This document shows, piece after piece, positions 8,831-17,664 of a stretch of DNA of 64,000 nt. Both the position numbers and the translations under genes were made by a program. Each line of letters begins with the position of its first letter. The stretch's first letter is position 1. The DNA is from Engelhardtia mirabilis (lineage in GTDB: Bacteria; Planctomycetota; UBA1135; GCA-002686595), in NCBI GenBank assembly GCA_007751255.1, contig CP036296.1, positions 620,001 through 684,000 of the forward strand, written 5' to 3'. The notes under the pieces were generated by a model. The model was not told where the DNA came from. It did no database searches and was given only the letters and a program-made list of their open reading frames with translations.

Positions 8831-10167
8831 CCCGCATCGGGCACCAGCACCCGCGGCGCGCGCGGGACGGGGGATGGCACGCTCCCGGCTGCCTGGAGCG
8901 GCCAATCCGAGCCCGGCGCGCTCGCGTCGGCTGCGAGCCCTTCGATCACGATCGAGGCCAGGCGCGTGCAGAGGTCGAGGCCCGATTCGCCCAGGCCGCG
9001 CCCGTCGTCGGTGTTGATCTGTACGGTCACGGCCAAGTCGAATTCGGCGAAGTACTCGGTGAAGGTCAGGTAGCCGGGCATGAAGCCGGAGTGGCCGCGA
9101 ACCGGGCCGAGGTCGCCGTCGCTGAGGATCACTCCCAGGCCGTAGCGGGTGCCGATGCCGAGCGGCGGTGAGTCGACGCCGTCCAGTAGGTCGGGCAGGT
9201 AGTCGGCGTCGATGGCGCGACCGCTCATCAGTGAGCGCGTCCAGAGCGCCAGATCGACCGGCCGCGTGGCGTAGCCGCCTCCGCACCACTCGAACTGAGG
9301 GCTGACCTGGAAGACGCCGTCCTTCAAGGAGCGGTCGGCGCCGACCATGTCGCGCGCCATGACCACATGACCCTGGGCCATGTGGGGCAGGTCCCTGCGA
9401 TTCGAGGGGACGATGCCGGGGGGGCCGTCGCTGGAGCCGTCGGGTGCACCGCCGAGGCCGAGGGGGCGCAGCAGCTCCTCCTCGACGTAGTCGTAGAACC
9501 CAGTGCCGCCGGCGCGTTCGATCAAGAGGCCCACGAGCAGGTAGTTCGTGTCGGCGTAGGCCCAGCCCTGGCCGGCCTCGAACAAGGGCTCGTGGTCGAA
9601 GACGTAGGCGATGCGTTCCGGAGCGACCCACACGTGGTCGGGATCGGCCACGAGGGCTGCGCTGAAAGCCGGATCGAAGACGTAGCGCGGGATCCCGCTC
9701 TGGTGGCGCAGGAGCTGGCGCAGGGTGATGGCATCGTGGTTGGGGACGCGGGCGAACCAGGTTTGGTCGCCGAGTCGATCGGCGGCCCGCTGGTCGAGGT
9801 CGAGCTGGCCACGGGCCAGGAGCAGTTGAGCGGCGGCCGTCACGAAGAGCTTGCCGGCGCTGCCGGCGAGCAGCAGGTGCTCCGGGGTCAGCGCTTCACC
9901 GCTGTCGGCGTCGGCGAGGCCGGCTGCCAGTCCGAGCGCGGATCCATCGGGCAGGGCCAAGCCGAGGGAGATGCCGGGCAAGGCCTCGTTGGACACGAGC
10001 GAGTCGAGCACCGCCTGGCAGCGTCGGATGATTCGGTGCTGGGCCTCGTCGGGCGGGGCGGTCGCGGCGCGGTCGTTGGCATCTTCGATCGATGCCGTGC
10101 AGCCGCTGGCCACGACGGCGGCCGCGAGCCACCGAGGTCGTGGGGGGCGTAGGGGACCGATGGACAC
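8827..10167 (-). CDS. Serine beta-lactamase/DD-peptidase-family lipoprotein
   Basis: The frame continues upstream through the 33-bp tandem repeat to 10356, but the repeat is not plausible coding. GTG at 10167 begins a lipoprotein-like leader (PRWLAAAVVASGC), giving 446 aa. The class C beta-lactamase/AmpH-like signature is complete: SxxK in AGSAGKLFVT (catalytic Ser and Lys), the Tyr motif in WAYADTNYLLVG, and the third motif as HSG in VRGHSGFMPGYL. These proteins act on D-Ala-D-Ala peptides or small esters. The exact substrate is open, and the name does not imply drug resistance. Export with lipid anchoring fits a cell-wall or periplasmic esterase role. It converges with the VOC gene. Confidence 0.85.
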   Translation of the reverse strand: MSIGPLRPPRPRWLAAAVVASGCTASIEDANDRAATAPPDEAQHRIIRRCQAVLDSLVSNEALPGISLGLALPDGSALGLAAGLADADSGEALTPEHLLLAGSAGKLFVTAAAQLLLARGQLDLDQRAADRLGDQTWFARVPNHDAITLRQLLRHQSGIPRYVFDPAFSAALVADPDHVWVAPERIAYVFDHEPLFEAGQGWAYADTNYLLVGLLIERAGGTGFYDYVEEELLRPLGLGGAPDGSSDGPPGIVPSNRRDLPHMAQGHVVMARDMVGADRSLKDGVFQVSPQFEWCGGGYATRPVDLALWTRSLMSGRAIDADYLPDLLDGVDSPPLGIGTRYGLGVILSDGDLGPVRGHSGFMPGYLTFTEYFAEFDLAVTVQINTDDGRGLGESGLDLCTRLASIVIEGLAADASAPGSDWPLQAAGSVPSPVPRAPRVLVPDAG

Positions 10168-10273
10168 GGTCCTGGCTACGGACGCGGGACGGCGCAATTT
10201 CCGCGACGGCCAACTGGCTCGATCCAGAGCCCGGATTCGATTGCGCGAAACGCGATCGAGTTCGGCGGCCACC

Positions 10274-10405
10274 CATCGTCCGGGGCGCAAGCCCGGGCGA
10301 CTTCGCCATCGTCCGGGGCGCAAGCCCGGGCGACTTCGCCATCGTCCGGGGCGCAAGCCCGGGCGACTTCGCCATCGTCCGGGGCGAAAGCCCGGGCGAC
10401 TTCGC
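10274..10405. repeat. 33-bp tandem repeat, four copies
   Basis: Four contiguous 33-bp units start at 10274, 10307, 10340 and 10373. The first three are identical and the fourth has a changed base in the centre (gcgaaag for gcgcaag) and a divergent end. Each unit contains an interrupted hairpin, CGGGGC-GCAA-GCCCGG, with a GNRA-type tetraloop. There are no spacers, so this is not a CRISPR array. It lies upstream of the serine hydrolase start and downstream of the small membrane protein gene. Confidence 0.9.
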
Positions 10406-10529
10406 GGTCGCCAGCCGGGTCCCGTCCCGCGTCGCGCCCGGCCGGGTGTGCGTCGCGATCGGGCCCCGGCCGCCCCGCTTCAGCGTTCGGGTGAGTCTGT
10501 CGAAGCCCGTTGGGCGCCCGGCTTCGTAA

Positions 10530-10886
10530 TCAGACGCTGCCCATGAAGGGCCGGTAGTAGACGCAGAAGACGGCCACGGCGATCAGGATCACGGCGATCG
10601 TGCCCCACAGGCGGCCGGCCTCGGGGCGGCGGAAGATCAGGCCGGTCATCCCGGCGAGCAGGAGCCAGCAGCCGATCTTCACGAAGACCCAGGTCTGCCA
10701 CTCTCCTCCGAGGGCCTTGGAGACCAGACCGAAGCCGCCGACCAACGCGATCACGCCCAGGAGCCCCGACAGCATCAGCGCCTTCTTGCGGCGCTCCGGC
10801 GCGGGGTTGGCGATCGCGGCGAAGGTCACGCCCGCGAGGAGCAGCAGCGAGGTGACGTGGATGAAGTGGTAGAAGGTGGCGGGCAC
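10530..10886 (-). CDS. Small integral membrane protein, unknown function
   Basis: GTG at 10886 (VPATFYHFIHVTSLLLLAG) is preferred because the 35 residues upstream in frame are Pro/Arg-rich and precede a natural N-terminus. The 118-aa product has about four transmembrane helices (LLLLAGVTFAAIA; LMLSGLLGVIALVGGFGLV; VFVKIGCWLLLAGMTGLIF; TIAVILIAVAVFCVYY) with short charged loops. The HFIHV motif in helix 1 and the size recall the SirB2-like group, but the match is weak. It lies divergently from the Rieske operon. Confidence 0.65.
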   Translation of the reverse strand: MPATFYHFIHVTSLLLLAGVTFAAIANPAPERRKKALMLSGLLGVIALVGGFGLVSKALGGEWQTWVFVKIGCWLLLAGMTGLIFRRPEAGRLWGTIAVILIAVAVFCVYYRPFMGSV

Positions 10887-11190
10887 GTTGGCGGGGGCTC
10901 GAGGTGGCGGCGAGTGCGAAGGCGGATCTATCGCATGGCGGAGCCTGCATTGGAAGGGCTGTGCGACGATCCCGGCCCCCAGGGCGGTCACCTTGGACGT
11001 GATGGTCCGTAGGGCGCCCCGAGCACGCAGCGCGAGCCGCCCCGAGTCCCTCCGCGCTGTCGCCCCGGTCGGCGCCCCCCGATCGATCGTCGCGGCCGCC
11101 GACTGTCGCGGCGGAGCGCCGGATTTGTTCCGATCCGGGCGGTGCCTGCCGCTCGCGTTCGCCTTGATCGCTCCCCCGCCTCGAGATCAC
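10887..11190. other. Divergent promoter region of the Rieske operon
   Basis: About 304 bp between a minus-strand membrane protein and the first gene of the plus-strand Rieske operon. It should contain both promoters. I could not identify a clear -10/-35 pair or operator by eye. Confidence 0.35.
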
Positions 11191-12813
11191 ATGTCGAAGA
11201 CCTCCGTCGCCCGCCTGGACCATCTCGCCGATCGCGAACCCGCCCACGCGCTGGTGGCCGGTGTCGACCTCGTGATCGTCCGCTACGACGACAGGGTCAG
11301 TGTGCTCTACGGGCGCTGCCTGCACCGCGGTGCGCTGCTCGCCGACGGGCATGTGCGCGGCGACGACCTGATCTGCGGCCTACACGACTGGGACTATCGA
11401 CTCGACACCGGCATCTCGGCCTACAACAACGATGAGGCCCTGCCCCGTTTCGAGTCCTGGGTCGACGAGGGGCAGGTTTGGGTCAACGAAGACGAGGTCG
11501 CCGCCTTCGCCAAGGCCCACCCCCAGCCCTTCGATCGAGATGCCTACCAGGGCGCCTACCAGGACGTGCACGGTGCGGACGAAGAGCCCTATGTCTCGCT
11601 GATCAGCGAGCTGGCCGAGAACGGACTCGAGCAGACCGGCCACCACGGTCGGGTCTCGGCGATGGGCGTGCCGCGATCGGAGTTGCCCCAGTGGGAGGAC
11701 CTCCAGCTGCTCACGGCGCAACTGGCGAAGCTGCCCAAGCTCGAGGACGAGTCGGTGGGCACCGACGTCGTGATCGGCCCGCGGTCGAAGAAGCCGCTGC
11801 GGCTCGAGATCCCGTTGTTCGTCTCCGACATGAGCTTCGGCGCGCTCAGTGAGGAGGCCAAGGTGGCCCTGGCGAAGGGCGCGCAGTACGCGGGCACCGG
11901 AATCTGTTCGGGCGAGGGCGGGATGCTCCCCGACGAGCAGCAGGCCAACACGCGCTACTTCTACGAGTTGGCCTCGGCTCGCTTCGGCTTCCGTGAAGAG
12001 CTTCTGACCAAGGTCCAGGCCTTCCACTTCAAGGGTGGGCAGGGGGCCAAGACCGGCACCGGCGGGCATCTCCCCGGACACAAGGTGGTGGGCAAGATTG
12101 CCCGAGTGCGGGGGCTGGAGGAAGGCCAAGCGGCGGTCTCGCCGCCGCGCTTTCCAGATTGGACGGAGCTTTCGCAATACCGCGACTTCGCGAACCACGT
12201 GCGCGAGCTGACCGGGGGGATTCCGATCGGCTACAAGCTTTCGGCACAGCACATCGAGCGGGATCTCGACGCGGCTCTCGAGGTCGGCGTCGACTACGTG
12301 ATCCTCGACGGACGTGGTGGTGGCACGGGTGCGGCTCCGTTGATCTTCCGCAACAACATCTCGGTGCCCACGATTCCCGCTCTGGCACGGGCACGCCGGC
12401 ACTTGGATCGCAGTGACGCGGCGGATGTCACGCTCGTGATCACCGGCGGCCTGCGAACCTCGTCCGACTACGCCAAGGCCATGGCCCTGGGCGCCGATGC
12501 GATCGCCCTGTCCAACGCCGCCTTGCAGGCCATCGGTTGCCTCGGCATGCGAGCCTGCCACACGAACAACTGCCCCGTCGGCATCGCGACCCAGAAGGAG
12601 CACCTGCGAGCACGGCTCGAGATCGAGGTCGCCGCGCGACGGCTGGAGCGCTACTTCCGAGCTTCGGTCGAGCTGATGCAGGTCTTGGCCCGAGCCTGTG
12701 GGCATGGGCACCTGCGCGAGTTCAGTCGAGACGACCTGACGACCTGGAAACGAGAGATGGCCGACCTTTCAGGGGTCGCGTACGCCGGGGTCGGCGAGGA
12801 ATCGAATCGATGA
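11191..12813 (+). CDS. Rieske-FMN glutamate-synthase-type (GltB2-like) fusion
   Basis: ATG at 11191 gives MSKTSVARLDHLADRE and 540 aa; the frame upstream is low-complexity. Residues ~1-105 are a Rieske [2Fe-2S] domain with CLH and CGLHDW ligands. Residues ~150-530 are the FMN-binding glutamate synthase central domain: SDMSFGALSEEAK, KGGQGAKTGTGGHLPG, DGRGGGTGAAP and the [3Fe-4S] ligand pattern C-x5-C-x4-C in CLGMRACHTNNCPVGI. The glutamine amidotransferase domain of GltB is absent, as in archaeal-type and GltB2/GlxD proteins. It could take electrons through the Rieske centre rather than from NADPH; that is inference. It overlaps the next gene by ATGA and opens a six-gene operon. Whether it really makes glutamate is unknown. 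Confidence 0.85.
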   Translation: MSKTSVARLDHLADREPAHALVAGVDLVIVRYDDRVSVLYGRCLHRGALLADGHVRGDDLICGLHDWDYRLDTGISAYNNDEALPRFESWVDEGQVWVNEDEVAAFAKAHPQPFDRDAYQGAYQDVHGADEEPYVSLISELAENGLEQTGHHGRVSAMGVPRSELPQWEDLQLLTAQLAKLPKLEDESVGTDVVIGPRSKKPLRLEIPLFVSDMSFGALSEEAKVALAKGAQYAGTGICSGEGGMLPDEQQANTRYFYELASARFGFREELLTKVQAFHFKGGQGAKTGTGGHLPGHKVVGKIARVRGLEEGQAAVSPPRFPDWTELSQYRDFANHVRELTGGIPIGYKLSAQHIERDLDAALEVGVDYVILDGRGGGTGAAPLIFRNNISVPTIPALARARRHLDRSDAADVTLVITGGLRTSSDYAKAMALGADAIALSNAALQAIGCLGMRACHTNNCPVGIATQKEHLRARLEIEVAARRLERYFRASVELMQVLARACGHGHLREFSRDDLTTWKREMADLSGVAYAGVGEESNR

Positions 12814-14888
12814 GTCAGCAGCGCACAGAACTGGTTTGGCACCGCGTCGCCGATCGGGACGAACTGCCGGAGGGCCGCGTGAAGACGGTCACGGCGGGGC
12901 ACAAGTCCCTCTGCCTGACCCACTTCGAGGGGCGTCATGCCGCGCTCGACAACCGCTGCCCGCACCAGGGTGGTCCTCTGGGCGAAGGCTCGATCGAGAA
13001 GGGCTTGCTGCGCTGCCCCTGGCACGGTTGGGACTACCACCCCTGCACGGGCAAGGCGCCGGGCTTCGACGATGGCGTCGAGACCTTCCAGCTCGAGGAG
13101 CGCGAGGATGGCATCTTCGTCGGCCTTCCCGCCGAGGCGTCCCACACGGCGACGGTCACGGACGTCATGGCCCAGACCATGACGGCTTGGGGCATCGACG
13201 CGGTGTTCGGAATGGTCGGGCACTCGAACCTGGGCCTGGCCGATGCCTTGCGGTTGGAGGAAGAAGCCGGGAACCTGCGATTCTTCGGTGTGCGCCACGA
13301 GGGTGCTGCGGCCTTCGCCTGCTCCGGCTACGCGAAGTTGACCGGACGCCCAGCAGCCTGTCTGACGATTGCGGGTCCTGGCGCTACCAATCTGCTGACG
13401 GGCCTGTGGGACGCCAAGGTCGACCGCGCCCCGGTCCTGGCGCTGACCGGCCAGGTGGACACGCAAGTGCTCGGCCCCGGAGCCTTCCAGGAGGTCGACC
13501 TGGCCAGCGCCTTCAGCGCTGTCACGGCCTTCAGTCAGACCGTGCTGCACGATTCGAAACACGCGGAGCTCGTGGCCCTGGCTCTGAAGACCGCCATCGT
13601 CCAGCGCGACGTGGCTCACCTGATCTTCCCCGACGAAGTCCAGACCCTGCCCGCGCCCGAGGGCGCCGAGCCCTCGGAACCGAGGGGACGAATCGCGAAC
13701 GCCTCGATCGCTCCGCCCCTGGAAAGCCTCGACGCGGCCCTGGAGTTGCTCCGCGGAGCAAAGCGCCCAACGATCGTGGTCGGCCACGGCGCCCGCTTCT
13801 CGATGGACTCCGTGATCGAGCTGGCCGAGATGCTCGACGCGCCCGTACTGACGACCTTCAAGGCCAAGGGCATCATCCCCGACGACCATCCCCTGGCCTG
13901 CGGGGTCCTGGGTCGCAGCGGTACTTCCATCGCGAGCTACTTCATGAACGAGGCCGACGTGCTGCTGGTCTTCGGCGCGTCCTTCTCGAACCACACGGGC
14001 ATCACGCCCAAGATCCCGACGATCCAGGTCGACTTCGATCGCATGGCCCTGGGCAAGTTCCACGCAATCGAGGTCCCGGTCTGGGGCGACATCGACGTCA
14101 CCGCCCAGGCTCTGTTGACCGAGTTGGTGGACGCCGACGCTGCGAACGTCGAAGGCGCCGATGGCGGGCCATCCGGTGATAGCGAGCGCGAGGTGGAAGG
14201 TTCCGGGCACGGATCTCCCGCTGCCCCATCGGCGAGCGGAGCTCCCCTGGCGCACGGAGCCTCGTCGAAGGTCAACCCTCGCGGTGAGATCGCCGAGCGC
14301 TGGGCCATCTGGCGCGACGAGAAGGCGCGCCGGCGCGAGGACGACCGCGGACGGGGCCTGAACTCCGCCACGGTCTTCGAAGCCCTCTCCATCGCCGTGG
14401 ATGAAGATGCGGTCATTGCCGTGGACGTGGGCAACAACACCTACTCGTTCGGCCGCTACTTCGAGTGCCGCAACCAATCGGTGCTGATGTCCGGCTACCT
14501 CGGATCGATCGGGTTCGGCTTCCCCGCCGCCATGGGGGCTTGGGCCGCCGAGGGTGACCGCCGCCAGATCGTCTCCGTGTCGGGTGACGGAGGATTCGGT
14601 CAGTACATGGGCGAGATCACGACCGCCGTGAAGTACGGAATGGACATCACCCACGTCCTGCTGAACAACTCCGAGCTCGGCAAGATCAGCAAGGAACAGC
14701 GCGCGGGCCAGTGGGATGTGTGGCAGACCTCCTTGCAGAACCCGAACTTCGCGGAGTTCGCCAGTGGTTGCGGTGCCCTGGGTATCCGAGTGACCAGCCC
14801 GGACGAACTCGACGGCGCCCTGCGTCAGGCGCTAGACCACGAGGGCCCGGCCCTGGTGGAGATCATCACTGACGTCGAGCTGATCTGA
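12810..14888 (+). CDS. Rieske-thiamine diphosphate enzyme fusion (acetolactate synthase/pyruvate oxidase-like)
   Basis: ATG at 12810 overlaps the previous stop (ATGA); 692 aa. Residues ~1-110 are a Rieske domain (CPHQGGPL and CPWHGWDY). The rest is a full ThDP-dependent enzyme. The PYR domain carries the activating Glu in FGVRHEGAAAFACSGYAKL; the central domain follows; the PP domain has the ThDP motif SGDGGFGQYMGEI...LLNNSE. Close relatives are acetolactate synthase, pyruvate oxidase and sulfoacetaldehyde acetyltransferase. An insertion rich in Gly, Ser and Ala (about residues 449-490, EGADGGPSGDSE onward) breaks the link between the central and PP domains. The fusion to a Rieske centre implies that carbanion electrons leave one at a time, as in pyruvate oxidases or ferredoxin-linked enzymes. 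The substrate is not readable. Confidence 0.85.
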   Translation: MSQQRTELVWHRVADRDELPEGRVKTVTAGHKSLCLTHFEGRHAALDNRCPHQGGPLGEGSIEKGLLRCPWHGWDYHPCTGKAPGFDDGVETFQLEEREDGIFVGLPAEASHTATVTDVMAQTMTAWGIDAVFGMVGHSNLGLADALRLEEEAGNLRFFGVRHEGAAAFACSGYAKLTGRPAACLTIAGPGATNLLTGLWDAKVDRAPVLALTGQVDTQVLGPGAFQEVDLASAFSAVTAFSQTVLHDSKHAELVALALKTAIVQRDVAHLIFPDEVQTLPAPEGAEPSEPRGRIANASIAPPLESLDAALELLRGAKRPTIVVGHGARFSMDSVIELAEMLDAPVLTTFKAKGIIPDDHPLACGVLGRSGTSIASYFMNEADVLLVFGASFSNHTGITPKIPTIQVDFDRMALGKFHAIEVPVWGDIDVTAQALLTELVDADAANVEGADGGPSGDSEREVEGSGHGSPAAPSASGAPLAHGASSKVNPRGEIAERWAIWRDEKARRREDDRGRGLNSATVFEALSIAVDEDAVIAVDVGNNTYSFGRYFECRNQSVLMSGYLGSIGFGFPAAMGAWAAEGDRRQIVSVSGDGGFGQYMGEITTAVKYGMDITHVLLNNSELGKISKEQRAGQWDVWQTSLQNPNFAEFASGCGALGIRVTSPDELDGALRQALDHEGPALVEIITDVELI

Positions 14889-14898
14889 GGCGAAGCCA

Positions 14899-15162
14899 AT
14901 GCTCGTCACGATAGTCGAGGGGGGATTGGTAGCCCTGGGCGTCTATCTCGCCGCGGGAGTGCTGTTCGCCGTGCCTTTCCTGCTGAACGGAGCAGGGCGC
15001 ATCGACCAAGATGCGGCCGGCGGAAGCAGGGGCTTCAAGCTGCTCGTGTTCCCCGGAGTTGTCGCGCTATGGCCTCTGCTCGTCGGCCCCTGGCGGCGCT
15101 CGCGGCAACGGACGGAGCGATCACCCCATCGCGACGCAGCGATAGCCGGAGACCGGCGATGA
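14899..15162 (+). CDS. Small membrane protein of the Rieske operon
   Basis: An 87-aa protein, start ATG 14899, 10 bp after the preceding gene. It has two predicted membrane helices (VEGGLVALGVYLAAGVLFAV and LLVFPGVVALWPLLVG) and a basic tail. Its stop overlaps the next ATG (ATGA), so it is translated as part of the operon. I recognise no family; it could anchor or recruit the Rieske enzymes to the membrane, by context only. Confidence 0.7.
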   Translation: MLVTIVEGGLVALGVYLAAGVLFAVPFLLNGAGRIDQDAAGGSRGFKLLVFPGVVALWPLLVGPWRRSRQRTERSPHRDAAIAGDRR

Positions 15163-15737
15163 TCGCACCTCTCCGATCGAGGCACCGCAGGCTGACCCTG
15201 CTGCTAGCCGTGACCGCCCCAGTGGTGTTCGTGAGCGCCCTGGCTTCGCGGTCCCCCGTTCCTCCGATGGAAGGCAATGAACTCGCCGACCTTCAGAATC
15301 GACTCACTGCCGACGCGATCCCCGTGACGACCTACGTGCTGCCCGAGCACCTCGAGTTCGCCCGTTCCTGGTGGCCCGCTGATTCGATCAGGACCACGGG
15401 CAGCGGCACGGGCATGGGAATGGGCATGGTCGAGTGGAGGTGGGACGGGCGCTTCGTCGGTCTGCGATTGACGTTGTCGACTTCTGCCCCGGACCTGTTG
15501 GTCTACTTCGTTCCGCCGGCGGGCACGGGGGACGAGCCACGCGGTGGCGCCGAGTTACTCGCGGACGACGCCGTGCTTCTGGGATCGTTCGACGGCGTGG
15601 AGGCACAATTCTTCGAGCTACCCGCTCTCCCTGTGATGGATGGCTCCCGCGCGGTGCTCTACAGCCTGGCCCACGGCCGCATCGTCTCCAGCTGGAGTTT
15701 CGGTGGCATGGCAACGGTTGAATCGAGGGGGGACTGA
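15159..15737 (+). CDS. Secreted or anchored protein of the Rieske operon, unknown
   Basis: ATG at 15159 overlaps the preceding stop. The 192-aa product starts with basic residues and a signal/anchor segment (LTLLLAVTAPVVFVSAL), so the bulk is outside the cytoplasm. A Met/Gly run (GTGMGMGMVEW) lies near the centre and could bind a soft metal such as copper, but this is a guess. No domain is recognised. The position inside a tightly overlapping operon is the main clue that it works with the redox proteins. Confidence 0.65.
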   Translation: MIAPLRSRHRRLTLLLAVTAPVVFVSALASRSPVPPMEGNELADLQNRLTADAIPVTTYVLPEHLEFARSWWPADSIRTTGSGTGMGMGMVEWRWDGRFVGLRLTLSTSAPDLLVYFVPPAGTGDEPRGGAELLADDAVLLGSFDGVEAQFFELPALPVMDGSRAVLYSLAHGRIVSSWSFGGMATVESRGD

Positions 15738-15739
15738 CC

Positions 15740-16852
15740 GTGGGGCACTCATACCGAGCCGTCGGCTGGAACCGACAGAAGCGCGTCTACGACCTGGCCC
15801 TGATCGCCGGGATCGTGCTGTATCTCGCCACCTTCGTCGGCGTCGGCTTCACTCTGCATCCCGGAGCAACAGCCGAGACGATGTTGATTCGAGCCCTCGG
15901 CACGGGAGCCTTCCTGCTTCTGCACCTGGTGCTTGCAATCGGCCCGCTGTGTCGAGTCGACAGTCGATTCCTGCCGCTGCTCTACAACCGTCGGCACCTG
16001 GGCGTGGCGACATTCGTCCTGGGCCTCCTGCACGGTGGCTTCGCCCTGGTGCAGTTCCACGCCCTCGGGGACCTGAATCCCTTGGTCAGCGTGTTCGTCA
16101 GCAACCCCAGGGTCGACAGTGTTGCCCAGTTTCCCTTCCAGCCCCTGGGAGTGATCGCCTTGGTGATCCTCTTCCTGATGGCTGCGACCAGCCACGACTT
16201 CTGGCTCGCGAACCTCACGGCACCCGTCTGGAAGTCCCTCCACATGCTCGTCTACCTGGCCTACCTGCTCCTGGTCGGCCACGTGTCCCTCGGCGTCCTT
16301 CAAGCCGAGACGAGCCCGGTTCTCGCGGGCGCAGTCGGGATCGGGATGGCCGGCCTGCTGGCACTCCACCTTCTCGCCGGCGCCAGTGAAGTCGCGGTCG
16401 ATCGTGGCCGCGACGCTGCAACTGGCGCCGCTGGCTCGGCTGCCGGACACTCGAGCCTTGGCCTCTCGAGCCTCCGCGAAGAGGACTCCGCCTTCGTCGA
16501 CGTCTGCGCCGTGAGCGAGATCGACGAGAAGCGCGCGCGGCTGGTGAGCGTGGCCGGAGATCGTGTCGCCGTCTTCCGCTACGACGGCAAGTTCTCCGCC
16601 GTTTCCAACGCTTGCCAGCACCAGAACGGCCCCCTCGGCGAGGGCTGCGTGATCGATGGCCTGATCACCTGCCCCTGGCACGGCTATCAGTACCGCCCCC
16701 TCGATGGGGCTTCGCCAGAACCGTTCACCGAGAAGGTCCCTACCTTTCGGGTGCAGATACGTTCTGGTCGAGTCCTGATCGATCCGACGCCCCTGCCCGC
16801 GGGGACGCCGGTCGAGCCTGCCCTGATTGGAGAAGGAGCGAGCGATGGGTGA
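15740..16852 (+). CDS. Ferric-reductase-like membrane protein fused to a Rieske domain
   Basis: GTG at 15740, 2 bp after the preceding gene; 370 aa. Residues ~15-215 form about six membrane helices of the ferric reductase/MsrQ-like type. Paired histidines suited to heme b ligation lie in LLLHLVLAIG, LGLLHGGFAL, SLHMLVYL and LLVGHVSLG. Residues ~255-355 are a Rieske domain (CQHQNGPL and CPWHGYQY). A Gly/Ala/Ser linker joins the two. This is the only member of the operon that could move electrons across the membrane, so it may link the quinone pool or periplasm to the two soluble Rieske enzymes. The stop overlaps the next start. Confidence 0.85.
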   Translation: MGHSYRAVGWNRQKRVYDLALIAGIVLYLATFVGVGFTLHPGATAETMLIRALGTGAFLLLHLVLAIGPLCRVDSRFLPLLYNRRHLGVATFVLGLLHGGFALVQFHALGDLNPLVSVFVSNPRVDSVAQFPFQPLGVIALVILFLMAATSHDFWLANLTAPVWKSLHMLVYLAYLLLVGHVSLGVLQAETSPVLAGAVGIGMAGLLALHLLAGASEVAVDRGRDAATGAAGSAAGHSSLGLSSLREEDSAFVDVCAVSEIDEKRARLVSVAGDRVAVFRYDGKFSAVSNACQHQNGPLGEGCVIDGLITCPWHGYQYRPLDGASPEPFTEKVPTFRVQIRSGRVLIDPTPLPAGTPVEPALIGEGASDG

Positions 16853-17663
16853 GCCGGAGTTCTATGTCGGCTACCTGCCGCGCGCGCCGCGAAGGCTGGC
16901 GCGCTTTGTACGAGCCCTGGTGATCGCGCTGGTCGCGACCAGCGTCGTCTTCGCGGCCCTCATGGCGGGTTCGCAAGGAGCGTTCTCGAATGGGGCCTTC
17001 GAGTTCGGCGTGGAACGCGACTTCACTGGTTGGATCGAGACCGAGCCCTATCCGATGCTCGTGGTCGAGCGCCCCGGGGGGGGCTGGTCGACCTACTTGC
17101 TCTCGGGTGTAGGCAAGCACGGCGCGGAGTCCGAAGTCGGAAGTGGGAGTGGCTACTGGGCGAGTCTGCGCGGCTCGCTGATCTATCGAGATGGTCAGAC
17201 GATGATTGAGGTCTCGCGGGGGTCGGTCGTGCCCCAGGTCGGGCCCGACAGCGGATCCTTCGGCGAGCCCGCTGGCGATGCCGGGAGCGGGTCAGCCAGC
17301 GGCGCGAAGCCGCAACCCGACCTTTCGCGAATCGAGGGCGTCGGCGGCGAGCGCACCTTTGTGGGTGAGATTGTCGACAGTAAATGTTTCCTTGGTGTCA
17401 TGAAGCCAGGAGCCACGAAGCCCCACCGGGCCTGCGCGACACGCTGTATCAGCGGCGGCGTCCCTCCGGTTCTCTTGGTGCGTGATGGCGACGGCGTCGC
17501 CACCTATCTCCTGCTGGTCGACGAGACGGGTGCCTCCGTCGGTCGCCAGCTGGTGGACCGTGCTCTGATCGCCGAACCCGTTCGAGTCCACGGGAAACTC
17601 GATCAGCTAGGAGACCGATGGGTCCTGCGTGCGGATCCGAGTCGGATCGAGCGGATCGAGTAG
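16845..17663 (+). CDS. Anchored protein with SKCFLG/CATRCISGG cysteine motif
   Basis: ATG at 16845 has a good ribosome binding site (gagaaggag, 7-15 bp upstream) inside the previous gene, whose stop it overlaps. The 272-aa product has one N-terminal membrane anchor (ALVIALVATSVVFAALMAG) and an outside domain. The conserved-looking core is VDSKCFLGVMKPG, then PHRACATRCISGGVPPVLL: three cysteines in C...C-x3-C spacing plus His, suited to metal or heme binding or a disulfide. It is followed by a small OB-like beta region (VRVHGKLDQLGDRWVL). I have seen this Cys pattern in unnamed proteins but can give no name. It ends the operon and is probably the extracytoplasmic partner of the membrane Rieske protein. 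Confidence 0.75.
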   Translation: MGEPEFYVGYLPRAPRRLARFVRALVIALVATSVVFAALMAGSQGAFSNGAFEFGVERDFTGWIETEPYPMLVVERPGGGWSTYLLSGVGKHGAESEVGSGSGYWASLRGSLIYRDGQTMIEVSRGSVVPQVGPDSGSFGEPAGDAGSGSASGAKPQPDLSRIEGVGGERTFVGEIVDSKCFLGVMKPGATKPHRACATRCISGGVPPVLLVRDGDGVATYLLLVDETGASVGRQLVDRALIAEPVRVHGKLDQLGDRWVLRADPSRIERIE

Positions 17664-17664
17664 A

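Noticed and set aside
8827-10167. Antibiotic resistance beta-lactamase
   Set aside because: The class C-type motifs are shared with DD-peptidases and esterases of the same fold; nothing in context points to resistance.
10274-10405. CRISPR array
   Set aside because: The units are contiguous with no spacers, and there are no cas genes in the window.
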